From positions 1 through 22,836 of IMG/VR virus record IMGVR_UViG_3300022744_000102: a stretch of 22,836 nucleotides of DNA; one strand, given 5' to 3'. Made by a program: the position numbers and the translations under genes. Below the pieces are notes generated by a model, which saw only the letters and a list, made by a program, of their open reading frames with translations, had not been told where the DNA came from and did not search any database. Below are positions 7,227 to 14,800 of the stretch, piece after piece (within the stretch, counting starts at the first letter, position 1; the number at the start of each line of letters is the position of its first letter). The DNA is from a virus.

Positions 7227-7252
7227 GATGCCAAAAGATTCAGGAGTATTAA

Positions 7253-7453
7253 ATGAAGGTAGTGGAAAAAACTGTAGTAGCCAAAGCGCCTGTGGAGCGC
7301 CGGGCAGTCACCTCGGGTTCCACTTATACGTTAGTTCATTTGTTCACTAACAAGGTCTTTTCCAGAGTGCCTCAGACAGTTACTACTGAGGATGATAACG
7401 ACTGGTTTAAAGCTCAAGTAGCACAGGGAAAGGTAGAGTATGTTGGTAAGTAA
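7253..7453 (+). CDS. Small unknown protein after capsid gene
   Basis: A 66-residue protein, MKVVEKTVVAKAPVERRAVT onward, mixed in charge, with no membrane segment or motif that I recognise. The real-gene case is good: AGGAG sits seven bases before the ATG, it is the first gene after the terminator, and its last 14 bases overlap the next gene. In other siphophages this slot between capsid and connector often holds a small head-completion or unknown protein. I do not assign a function. Confidence 0.6.
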   Translation: MKVVEKTVVAKAPVERRAVTSGSTYTLVHLFTNKVFSRVPQTVTTEDDNDWFKAQVAQGKVEYVGK

Positions 7454-7937
7454 CTACACATCTCCTTCCGATATTCGGGCAGCGTTGGGCATCTCTGAAG
7501 ATGAGCTGGACGACGCCACTGTGGAGCTTCGGCTGTACGAGGACAGGCTCGTGTCGGACCTTGAGGATATTAGTCCGGACCTGGACCCCACCTATTCCCT
7601 AACTGTTGTAAAAGTAGAAGCAGACATGACGGATGCTGAGCTACGTTTTCTTCGTTATGCTCGCCTCTTTGCCACTTATTCTGTTGCGCGTGCACTTACT
7701 GTCAGCCTGCCCATGTTCAGCCCTAAAAGCATTGAAGACGGGAAAGCAAAGATGGACAGGTTTATGGACCCGTACCGGGACACGATCAAGCTCGTGAACT
7801 CCGAGTTTGAGAAGTGGAAGGAACGGCTCGCCGCCGCTTTTATTGCTCTGGGTATTTCTTCTGGAGCAGAGGTTAAGGCTCCACGCAGATACTTCGGGAT
7901 CATCAACCCGGCGAGCAACCCGATTACTGGAACTTGA
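7440..7937 (+). CDS. Head-tail connector (adaptor) protein
   Basis: A 165-residue protein whose N-terminal part (YTSPSDIRAALGISEDELDD) resembles the start of ring-forming connector or adaptor proteins of the HK97 gp6 type, which attach beneath the portal. The helical middle (AELRFLRYARLFATYSVARA) and a conserved-looking aromatic/basic region fit that all-helical fold. It overlaps the previous gene by 14 bases, and GGTAGAG just upstream may serve as ribosome site. The next gene starts one base after its stop. Context (after capsid, before neck and tail terminator genes) supports the call; the sequence evidence alone is moderate. Confidence 0.6.
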   Translation: MLVSNYTSPSDIRAALGISEDELDDATVELRLYEDRLVSDLEDISPDLDPTYSLTVVKVEADMTDAELRFLRYARLFATYSVARALTVSLPMFSPKSIEDGKAKMDRFMDPYRDTIKLVNSEFEKWKERLAAAFIALGISSGAEVKAPRRYFGIINPASNPITGT

Positions 7938-7938
7938 T

Positions 7939-8772
7939 ATGCGCCTGAAGAACGTCTCCAAGTATTTTGATACCACTGTGGCCCTAGATGGGTACTCAGG
8001 GAGGAAGGCGTTCAAGTGCCAGCTTGAGCCCTTGGATATGTTCAAGACTGAGGGGACGAAGATAAAGGTTAGAAACTTGTCCTCGTCCTCTGGTGTGCGG
8101 GTCCCGACCAGAGGCGTTATCTCAATCGGGCCGCAGAGGTATCTGATTACGGATTCAAGCCTGGACCATTGGGACGGGGAAGCTATCCGTGCTAGATACG
8201 TGCTTCAGGGGGCCGATGATCTAATCCTGGTCCGGACCATTCAGGAGACCCTTGAAGATACTCCTGGGTTTTCTGCTTACGCTTCTGTTGACTTTAATAA
8301 GTACAGCACTGATGAGCGTGACAACTCCAATTTCCAGAACCAGTACCATATCTTTTTCGCAGGTAGTGAGATTATCCCTGTCAACTCCATCCTGACTTCC
8401 AGTTCCGGTAAGTCATTCTTTGGCCGGACCAGCTATAAGACTCCGGCAGGCTTGATTGATGTATTTTCAGACGAGCTTCCCTCTCCAGTCACTGACTCGG
8501 CTACCTTCAGTGCTCGCACTTACAACCCGATCACGGATGACTATATGGAAACTAACCTGACAGTGTCCTGTATCGGTATGCGGTGGCAGGAGCACTTTGA
8601 GCGGTTGAACAAATCGACAACTCCTTACGAGTCCGGTGATATTCAACTGCTGGTGCCGTTGTCGGTGACCCCCAAGCCCAGCGATACTCTGCTTTTTCGT
8701 GGGACTAAATGGACCATTCTTAGCTGTATTCAGGAAGACGGGTATTGGTCCCTGCATGTTAGGCTGGTATGA
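7939..8772 (+). CDS. Unknown head-tail connection protein, 277 residues
   Basis: I do not recognise a named family. The start at 7939 follows the previous stop by one base and has GGAA six bases upstream; the reading frame is open further upstream only as overlap with the connector gene. The predicted protein is beta-rich and soluble. The C-terminal part (PSDTLLFRGTKWTILSCIQE, ending HVRLV) resembles the small beta-barrel of head-tail stopper proteins. An N-terminal segment (RGVISIGPQRYLITDSSLDH) has a similar feel, so two related barrels are possible. At 277 residues it is much longer than usual stoppers (about 100-130). It ends in an ATGA overlap with the next gene. Confidence 0.6.
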   Translation: MRLKNVSKYFDTTVALDGYSGRKAFKCQLEPLDMFKTEGTKIKVRNLSSSSGVRVPTRGVISIGPQRYLITDSSLDHWDGEAIRARYVLQGADDLILVRTIQETLEDTPGFSAYASVDFNKYSTDERDNSNFQNQYHIFFAGSEIIPVNSILTSSSGKSFFGRTSYKTPAGLIDVFSDELPSPVTDSATFSARTYNPITDDYMETNLTVSCIGMRWQEHFERLNKSTTPYESGDIQLLVPLSVTPKPSDTLLFRGTKWTILSCIQEDGYWSLHVRLV

Positions 8773-9317
8773 GACTCCGGAAATCCCAGAGGGGGTCCTG
8801 GAGTAACGTGATTTCTCGTTACCTGACTGACGGGGAGAGCATCCCGGTCAAGAAGGCAAGGGAGATCATGAGGGACGCACTTGAGTATGCGGCCTCCCAT
8901 TCTCCGCAGGCTACCGGGACATTTGCCTCTAACTGGAGGTTGTCTATCGGAGCACCGAAACCGGGGACAGCTACCCACGACGATAGTCACCTCACAGGTG
9001 ATCGTATCAAGTGGAACCGTAAGATGGGGATGCCCCATTTGGCAAACAGTGTTTGGAAGTTTGAGGGTAACGTTGAGGCCATCAATAAAGCATTGAATAG
9101 CCCAGGGTCTAGGCTGTCAGCTTTACGCCTTGGTCAGAAGGTGTATCTTTCTACTTCTGCCACCAACTCTACAACGGGTGAAAAATACGACTGGGATGTG
9201 GAAGATGGAACTATAAAGTTCCGCGATGTAAACCCATCTGCTAAACACTGGGGCGGGAAAATCGCCCACATGACCTCCATCTATATCCGAAGAAAGTATT
9301 CAGGGGCCGTCAAATGA
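8769..9317 (+). CDS. Neck / tail-completion protein (HK97 gp10-like)
   Basis: A 182-residue basic protein that carries the motif SPQATGTFASNWRLSIG near residues 45-60. This corresponds to the T-G-x-L/F-x-x-S/N-W signature of the HK97 gp10 / lambda gpZ-type tail-completion family. These proteins act at the head-proximal end of the tail. The start overlaps the previous stop as ATGA, and its own stop overlaps the tail terminator start in the same way. That suggests coupled translation of the neck genes. A segment rich in Ser and Thr follows the motif, and the C terminus is basic (SIYIRRKYSGAVK). Confidence 0.72.
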   Translation: MRLRKSQRGSWSNVISRYLTDGESIPVKKAREIMRDALEYAASHSPQATGTFASNWRLSIGAPKPGTATHDDSHLTGDRIKWNRKMGMPHLANSVWKFEGNVEAINKALNSPGSRLSALRLGQKVYLSTSATNSTTGEKYDWDVEDGTIKFRDVNPSAKHWGGKIAHMTSIYIRRKYSGAVK

Positions 9318-9715
9318 CAACCTACGTAGAAGCCAGGGACGCTATCGTTTCGCATATCGACGCCAACTTTTCTGGTATTCCTGTTTTTTATGAGAACACC
9401 TTGGAGGTTGATCTTAATACTGTGGAAGACCGCTTTATCCGGGTCGAGGTCGAGTTCTCTGGCGCAAGTCAGGCTTCTATGGGGGATAACGCGTTGGATC
9501 GTACTTACGGGTTCATCACATATCGGGTCTTCACCAAGCAAGGAAGGGGAACCAGGGCCACCCTTGAGGTCATGGACACCCTTAGAGATGTTGCCAAAAC
9601 CATGACCACTGACAAGGTTCAGTGCGAGTCTGTGAGACCCGGAAAGGTTGAATCGAAGTCCGGATGGGAGTGTCGAGACCTGCTGGTTCCGTTTTGGTTT
9701 GATAGACTCCGTTGA
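9314..9715 (+). CDS. Tail terminator protein (lambda gpU-like)
   Basis: The 133-residue product has the size and layout of tail terminators: an N-terminal helix (YVEARDAIVSHIDANFSGIP) followed by strands such as RFIRVEVEFSGASQ and a final RDLLVPFWFDRLR. Tail terminators form a hexameric ring that stops growth of the tail tube and docks to the head. Its position after the neck gene and before the tail tube gene is standard. The start is inside an ATGA overlap. It ends the run of tightly overlapping connector genes, with a 75-base gap carrying a promoter-like element after it. Confidence 0.75.
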   Translation: MTTYVEARDAIVSHIDANFSGIPVFYENTLEVDLNTVEDRFIRVEVEFSGASQASMGDNALDRTYGFITYRVFTKQGRGTRATLEVMDTLRDVAKTMTTDKVQCESVRPGKVESKSGWECRDLLVPFWFDRLR

Positions 9716-9718
9716 TTA

Positions 9719-9747
9719 TTGCATAAGTTTTTCTTATAGAGTACCCT
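9719..9747 (+). promoter_or_regulatory. Promoter-like element upstream of tail tube gene
   Basis: TTGCAT (9719-9724) and TACCCT (9742-9747) are 17 bases apart and match the element before the portal gene in boxes, spacing and spacer block (TTTTCTTAT). The -10 box is a poor sigma-70 match (three of six). It lies in one of only four noncoding gaps longer than 70 bases and precedes a gene needed in very high amount. The downstream leader has a weak GCCC/GGGC stem (9756-9769) and a GGAGA ribosome site at 9778-9782. Confidence 0.45.
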
Positions 9748-9790
9748 TCCACAAGGCCCAATCTCGGGCAGTTTTTCGGAGAATTCCGCC

Positions 9791-11005
9791 ATGACTCTTG
9801 CAACATCCAATCGCTCCCGGATTCGGTATATTAAGGAGTCCGCCTTTGGCGTGATTCCCACTTCCGGCAGCGTCCGCTCTCTGCGCTTCACAGGTGAATC
9901 CCTTGGCTTCACCTTCCAGACAACCACCTCGAAAGAGATTCGCTCTGACCGCCAAACCACCGACTTGACCCAGACGGGCGCTTCGGCCACGGGCAGCATC
10001 AACTTTGAACTCTCGTATGGCGAGTACGACCCGCTGTTTGAAGCCTTCCTGCAGAACACCTGGAGTGTGTTCGGCACGGGCGGCCTGGGTCCGGTCGGCC
10101 TTTCTGAAGTGGCCTCGGTCGGTACCTTCACCACCAGCACCCTGACTGCAGCGACGGCTACTTCGGGTGCGGGCATCTTCACCAATCTGGTCAAGGGCCA
10201 GTGGGTCAAGATCACCGGCTCCTCTATTTCGGCCAACAACAAGATCGTTCAGGTTTCTCGTACTGTTTCCCCGACCTCGACGGTAATCACTTTTGAAGGT
10301 ACTCCATTTACCGCTGGCGCGGGCGGCAGTGCTATCCAGATTTCTTCGTCCCGGCTTATCAACGGCACTTCGGAGTCGAGCTGGACCATCGAGCGTGGCC
10401 TTGAGGACGTGTCCCAGTTCTTCGCTTATCGTGGCATGAGCGCGGACAAGCTGAATCTGAAGTTTGCCTCGGGCACCATCACCGAAGGCAGCCTGGAGTT
10501 TATGGGCCGGGACTCGACCCGTGGCAATGCTACTCAGTTGACCGGCACCCTGGTTCCTTCCCTGTCCTACGACGTTCAGAACGCGGTCTCAGGCGTGGGT
10601 GATGTGCGGGAAGGCGGCTCTACGCTGACGGGTACTTTCATCAAGTCGGTGGACCTGAACCTGTCCAACAACCTGCGTGCGCGTGATGCAATTGGTGTGT
10701 TGGGTGCCGCATCGGTGGGTTCTGGTTCAATCTCGGTTACCGGCACCCTTGAGGTCTATCTGGCTGATGGCTCCATGTACCAGAAGTTTATCGATAACGT
10801 GGCCTCGTCCCTCTCGCTCTATACGGTGGATGGTGCAGGCAATGGCTACGTGATCGAGCTTCCGAAGCTCAAGTACAGCGATGCCAAGGTGAATAACGGC
10901 GGTCTGAATACTGACGTGATGCTCTCCATGCCGTTTACGGCTCTGGTCGATCCGGTGCTGGGCTATACGATCTCGCTGTGCCGTGTTGGTACCGCTCTCG
11001 TTTAA
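9791..11005 (+). CDS. Major tail tube protein
   Basis: A 404-residue protein beginning with the typical tube motif SRIRYIKESAFGVIPTSG, followed by LRFTGESLGF and a long pattern of beta strands. It is consistent with the Phage_tube_2-like major tail proteins that stack as rings around the tape measure. An apparent inserted beta domain occupies about residues 107-192 (from VGTFTTSTLTAATATSG to QISSSRLINGT); the tube fold then resumes with SSWTIERGLED. Codon bias is strong and resembles the capsid gene. GGAGA lies eight bases upstream of the ATG. It is transcriptionally separable from its neighbours: a promoter-like element lies upstream and a hairpin downstream. Confidence 0.88.
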   Translation: MTLATSNRSRIRYIKESAFGVIPTSGSVRSLRFTGESLGFTFQTTTSKEIRSDRQTTDLTQTGASATGSINFELSYGEYDPLFEAFLQNTWSVFGTGGLGPVGLSEVASVGTFTTSTLTAATATSGAGIFTNLVKGQWVKITGSSISANNKIVQVSRTVSPTSTVITFEGTPFTAGAGGSAIQISSSRLINGTSESSWTIERGLEDVSQFFAYRGMSADKLNLKFASGTITEGSLEFMGRDSTRGNATQLTGTLVPSLSYDVQNAVSGVGDVREGGSTLTGTFIKSVDLNLSNNLRARDAIGVLGAASVGSGSISVTGTLEVYLADGSMYQKFIDNVASSLSLYTVDGAGNGYVIELPKLKYSDAKVNNGGLNTDVMLSMPFTALVDPVLGYTISLCRVGTALV

Positions 11006-11016
11006 GTAGTTCCCGA

Positions 11017-11041
11017 TGGGCAGGCCGGGTAAGCCTGCCCA
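11017..11041 (+). terminator. Hairpin after tail tube gene, weak terminator or mRNA end
   Basis: TGGGCAGGC (11017-11025) pairs perfectly with GCCTGCCCA (11033-11041) around CGGGTAA, 12 bases after the tail tube stop. No T-run follows, so it is not a canonical intrinsic terminator. It may protect the 3' end of abundant tail tube mRNA or partly lower expression of the following genes. Confidence 0.5.
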
Positions 11042-11077
11042 CCCTACACAAACAGACAAAATTACAAGGAGTATCAA

Positions 11078-11470
11078 ATGGACATTTTTGCCACCTACGC
11101 GACCGATGAGTCGAAAGAAGAGAACGGAGTCTGGATGGAGCTTGGCGACGCCAAGCTGTTGATCGCCCGTTCCGGCAACCCGAAGTACACCAAGATTTTT
11201 GAAGCGGCGTACAAGAAGAACAAGCGTCTTCTGGACCGCGCCGACGAAGCGGCTGATGAGCTTGCCAAAAAGCTGTTCATCGATGCGACGGCCCGCAGCG
11301 TTCTGCTTGGCTGGGAGAATGTGTCTTTCCAAGGTCAGCCGATGACCTACTCGGTTGAGAATGCCAAGATTCTCCTGGGCCATAAGGACTTCTACAACGA
11401 GGTTACCAAGATGTCCCAGGACCTGACGGCCTATAAGATGGTCCAGGACGAGGATGTCGAAAAAAACTGA
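11078..11470 (+). CDS. Tail assembly chaperone, short form (lambda gpG-like)
   Basis: The 130-residue product lies between tail tube and tape measure, as lambda G does. It is charged and helical (FEAAYKKNKRLLDRADEAAD, LAKKLFIDATARSVLLGWEN). This class keeps the tape measure protein soluble and recruits tube subunits during assembly and is not part of the finished virion. The ATG is preceded by AAGGAG at ordinary spacing. The frame ends at TGA 11468-11470, directly after the heptamer A AAA AAC, where a share of ribosomes should shift to -1 and continue into the T part. Confidence 0.85.
   Translation: MDIFATYATDESKEENGVWMELGDAKLLIARSGNPKYTKIFEAAYKKNKRLLDRADEAADELAKKLFIDATARSVLLGWENVSFQGQPMTYSVENAKILLGHKDFYNEVTKMSQDLTAYKMVQDEDVEKN
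11461..11467 (+). promoter_or_regulatory. -1 ribosomal frameshift site A AAA AAC
   Basis: The heptamer has the X XXY YYZ form in the reading frame of the G gene (zero-frame codons AAA and AAC, followed at once by TGA). After a -1 slip the next codon is CTG at 11467-11469, which enters the downstream open frame ending at 11811. A AAA AAC is an established slippery sequence, and this gene pair is the classic place for it in lambda-like phages. Confidence 0.9.
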
Positions 11471-11811
11471 TTCAGTGGTTTGAGTGGGTGCTCCAGTGGG
11501 GAAGCCAGGAGGCTTTCCTTCTGGAGATAGCTGAAACCACAGGTATGACCCCTCCTGGGCTCCTCTCGAAGCCCGATCTGCCCAGTCGGTGTGTACCGAT
11601 CTGGAACATCTTTACGCTTCTCCACGATTCCCGCACTGAGGGAATGTCCGGCCCGGACCCTATCCCAATCAGCGAGATTAAGTCCACGCTTGACCTCCTA
11701 GGCAAAGAGGATATGGAGCACAGAATGTTTCTAACCCATATAGTGAAAAAGCTGGATTCAGTGTTTTTCGAGGACTGTAAGAAGAGACAAGGAAAGAGGG
11801 TGGAATCGTGA
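11467..11811 (+). CDS. T extension of tail assembly chaperone GT (via -1 frameshift)
   Basis: This frame adds 114 residues (LIQWFEWVLQWGSQEAFLLE onward) to the G protein, giving a GT fusion of 244 residues. It has no good start of its own: the first candidate is a GTG at 11488 lacking a convincing ribosome site. In lambda, the low-level GT product bridges tape measure and tube subunits through its T domain. The C terminus (KKLDSVFFEDCKKRQGKRVE) is charged. The stop overlaps the GTG start of the tape measure gene by four bases (GTGA). Frame relation, slippery site and position all agree; the frameshift rate cannot be read from sequence. Confidence 0.85.
   Translation: MIQWFEWVLQWGSQEAFLLEIAETTGMTPPGLLSKPDLPSRCVPIWNIFTLLHDSRTEGMSGPDPIPISEIKSTLDLLGKEDMEHRMFLTHIVKKLDSVFFEDCKKRQGKRVES
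11491..11526 (+). other. Strong hairpin 23 bases after the slippery site
   Basis: CTCCAGTGGGGAAGCC (11491-11506) faces GGCTTTCCTTCTGGAG (11511-11526) over 16 positions with a four-base AGGA loop: 13 Watson-Crick pairs, two G-T pairs and one T-T mismatch. It lies inside the T frame. Classical frameshift stimulators start five to nine bases after the heptamer, so this one is too distant to call with confidence. Confidence 0.45.
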
Positions 11812-14800
11812 GTGATAAACTTCAGCTAGACCTAGATACCAGTCAGGCACGGGACTCCATCAAGGAGCTGTTGACTCAGGTTAAGGCACTTGAGAGTACG
11901 TTTGACAATATCTCGGCTAAGAATCTGATCTCTCAATACGGAGGACTTCAATCCACCGCTGCTGCGCTTAAAAAAGAGATCGAAGGAATTAGCAAGATTG
12001 ATCTGTCCAGTGCTGGAGGTGTCAAGCAATTCAAGGAAAAGATCGCGGAGGCTGCAGCCAACGTTAAAAAGCTGTCTGGCGAGATGGCGCAGCAAGGACT
12101 TGCTACGGATAGAGCCAAGGCTGCTACGGTTTCCTATCGCGCTACTGTAGATGGGATTTCCCACTCCTTTAGGGAGTTGAGCTATCTTAGCAGTGACAGG
12201 GTTAAGACCCTTGCGGACCTTGAGGCAGGAGAGAAGTCCTACCGTAAAATAATTAGTGATGCTTCTAAGGATTATAGGGGCTACCTAAGGGATAACAGTG
12301 TCGCTTCTATTGAGGAGCGTAACGCTAACAAGGCTCGCATTAAGGCGTTTGAGGAGTATGAGAAGGCCCAAGCTAAAGCCGTTGAGACCTCAAAGAAAGC
12401 AGCGTGGGCTGCGGTAGAAGCGGATAGGGTTGCGGCTGCGTCCCAGGATAAGACAAACCGCAAACAACTAGAGGCCATACAGAAGAATTTGACTGTTGCT
12501 CAGGCCCAGGAAGACCGTAGGGTACACGCCAAGGCTAGAGCTGAAATCAAAACCTACGAGACGGATGAAGCTGAGAAGCAAAGTGCAGCTAAGGCTCGTA
12601 GTGTTCGCGGTGAATCTCAGGCGATGCAGATTGCTAGTGTTGATAGAGCCTCAGAACTTAAATCTGCCCGTGGCGATAGGAGCTTTGCACGAATCGCAGG
12701 TGCAGACCTTGCTGATGTAAAAAACCTTGAGAAGCTGGTTACCCATCTCCGTGCCGTTAAAGGTGAGATGGATTCGACTACGCGAAATATGGCTATTGAG
12801 CAGTACGGCAAGGATGCCGTAATTGCGACAGCCAATCTTAAGGCTCTTGAGCAACAGTTGAAGCAGGTCCAGTCGGCCAATGATCTTAGAAAGCAACAAG
12901 ACAAGACCGGGGCGGATACTGTAGCTGTTATGCGCCGCCAACAGGCCGAGCGCAACCTGAGCATGGGCAACGCTTTTGGGTTTGCAAGGGATGCAGCGGA
13001 TCAGTACACTAACTTGGGTAAGAGGATATTTGCAGCTAAGGAACTGGTGGCTCAGTTTGGAGAGGCTGAAACCCGCGCATTCCTTGGCAAGAATGCCTAC
13101 CTGGTTGATAAGATCAGTGATCTTAATAACTACACCAAGGCAGTTAAGTCTGCTACCGCTGCTTCCAGTGATGCTCAGAATAACGCCTCTTTCACCTTCG
13201 CCGGGGCTGACTCCAAGGTAAGAACAGTTAGGAAGATTCAGTACCTGCAGTCTGAGGGTGCTAGCCTCTCAGAGTTGAAGGATAGGTATGGAAGTATAGC
13301 AGTCGGAGACGCTAACTCCGGAGAAAGCATTAGAGCCCTTCACAGGGAATATGAGAGACTTGACTCTACGGTACGCAAAGCCTCTAAAGGCTTGAAGGAA
13401 GTATCCAATGCCAAGAATGAAGCCCACGCTGCGGCACGAGGTCTAGCTGGTTCTCTGGGGCAGCTTTGGACCACCTACGGCTCCATTGTTCCGCTCTTGG
13501 CTGGAGCCGCTGTTGGTGGAGCACTCAAGGAGTTAGTCACCATTGGAGCGAAGGTTGAGGATCAACTAACGCTCATGGAAGCCGTTGGTGGGGGGGCTAA
13601 GGTTTCAATGACCGCTCTGGCAGCGGCAACGAAAGATTCTGTATTTTCGTTTGCTGAGGCGACCAGCGCCCTCCGTGTCCTAGTCCAAGCCGGTCAGACT
13701 ACTCAGCAGGCCTTGCAGGTCCTTCCCCAGATTCTCAAGGTTTCTGCCATTGGGGAAATCGAGTTAGGGAAAGCTGCTCTGACCGTTGCCTCCATGATGG
13801 AATCTTTTAATTTCAGCATCGGAGAGGCTTCACGAGTAACTAACTCTATGGCAGCAGCAGCGGCCCGGTCCCCAACCAGTATGGGGGAGATGATGGAGGC
13901 TATGAAGCAGGCCTCTGCTATCTCCTCTCAGTACAAGGTCAGTATCGAGGAGACTTCGGCTGCCTTTTCAATCCTAGCTAAGAGGGGAATTGAAGGTTCT
14001 GCAGCCGGTACCTCCTTCAGAAACCTGGTAGCTGAGTTATCCGCTCCCACTACCAAGAAGGCGGCTGAGGCTATGCAGCAGCTTGGTCTTTCAATGTTCA
14101 ATAAATCCGGGAATCTTAACCCCTTAGTGGAGAACCTTGAGCAGATTGCAGTTGTGGCTAAGTCCATGTCCGAAGAAGACCGGATTAAGTGGTTTGAGAC
14201 TTTTACTAATAACCGGAGCGCAAAGTCTTTGGATGCCCTGGTTATGAACATGAAGGATTACAGAGACGCCATTAAAGAAGTTACATTGGCTCAAGAAGGC
14301 TTAGGGTTCGTCACCGAAACTAACGCTGCGAGGATGATGACGACCCAGGGGCAGTGGAAGCAGTTGGGCACCGATATTGAGGTTGTTTTTGCAGACGTAT
14401 TCAACACCCTTCAACCGACCCTGATGGTATTTATCAATACCCTCCGTGATGCTGTAAGCTCCAACGGGTTTAAGGAGTCGATGATTAAGCTGGCTGAAAC
14501 TCTAGCCAGTGTTACTAAGTTTGCAATGGAGAACGCCACCGCTATTGGGTATCTTATAGCAACCCTGGCTGGGCGCAGCGTTATCATGGCTGCCGCAGGG
14601 GCCTTTATCTACCTTGGTACTGCTATTGGAAGTCTCGGAGTTTTAGGTGGGGTATCCTCCTTATTTGCTTCCTTTGGTACCCTCCTCGCTAACCCAGTTG
14701 TAGCTGCAATTGCAGGGGCTGCGCTAGGCATCGGGGCTCTGGTGGCTTACCTTAATAGCACTAAGTCCGCTTCTACTGAAGCAGCAGAGGCTGTCAGTGT

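Noticed and set aside
5987-7234. 415-codon open frame antisense to the major capsid gene
   Set aside because: It mirrors the strongly biased codons of the capsid gene (few T/A-ending codons leave few antisense stops), has no ribosome site or recognisable protein features, and spans the capsid terminator.
7225-7252. TTGATG and TATTAA as a promoter for the gene at 7253
   Set aside because: The -10 box would touch the ATG and overlap the AGGAG ribosome site, leaving no leader.
9756-9776. GCCC/GGGC hairpin with a T-run before the tail tube gene as a terminator
   Set aside because: Only four base pairs, and it would sit directly before a gene needing very high expression.
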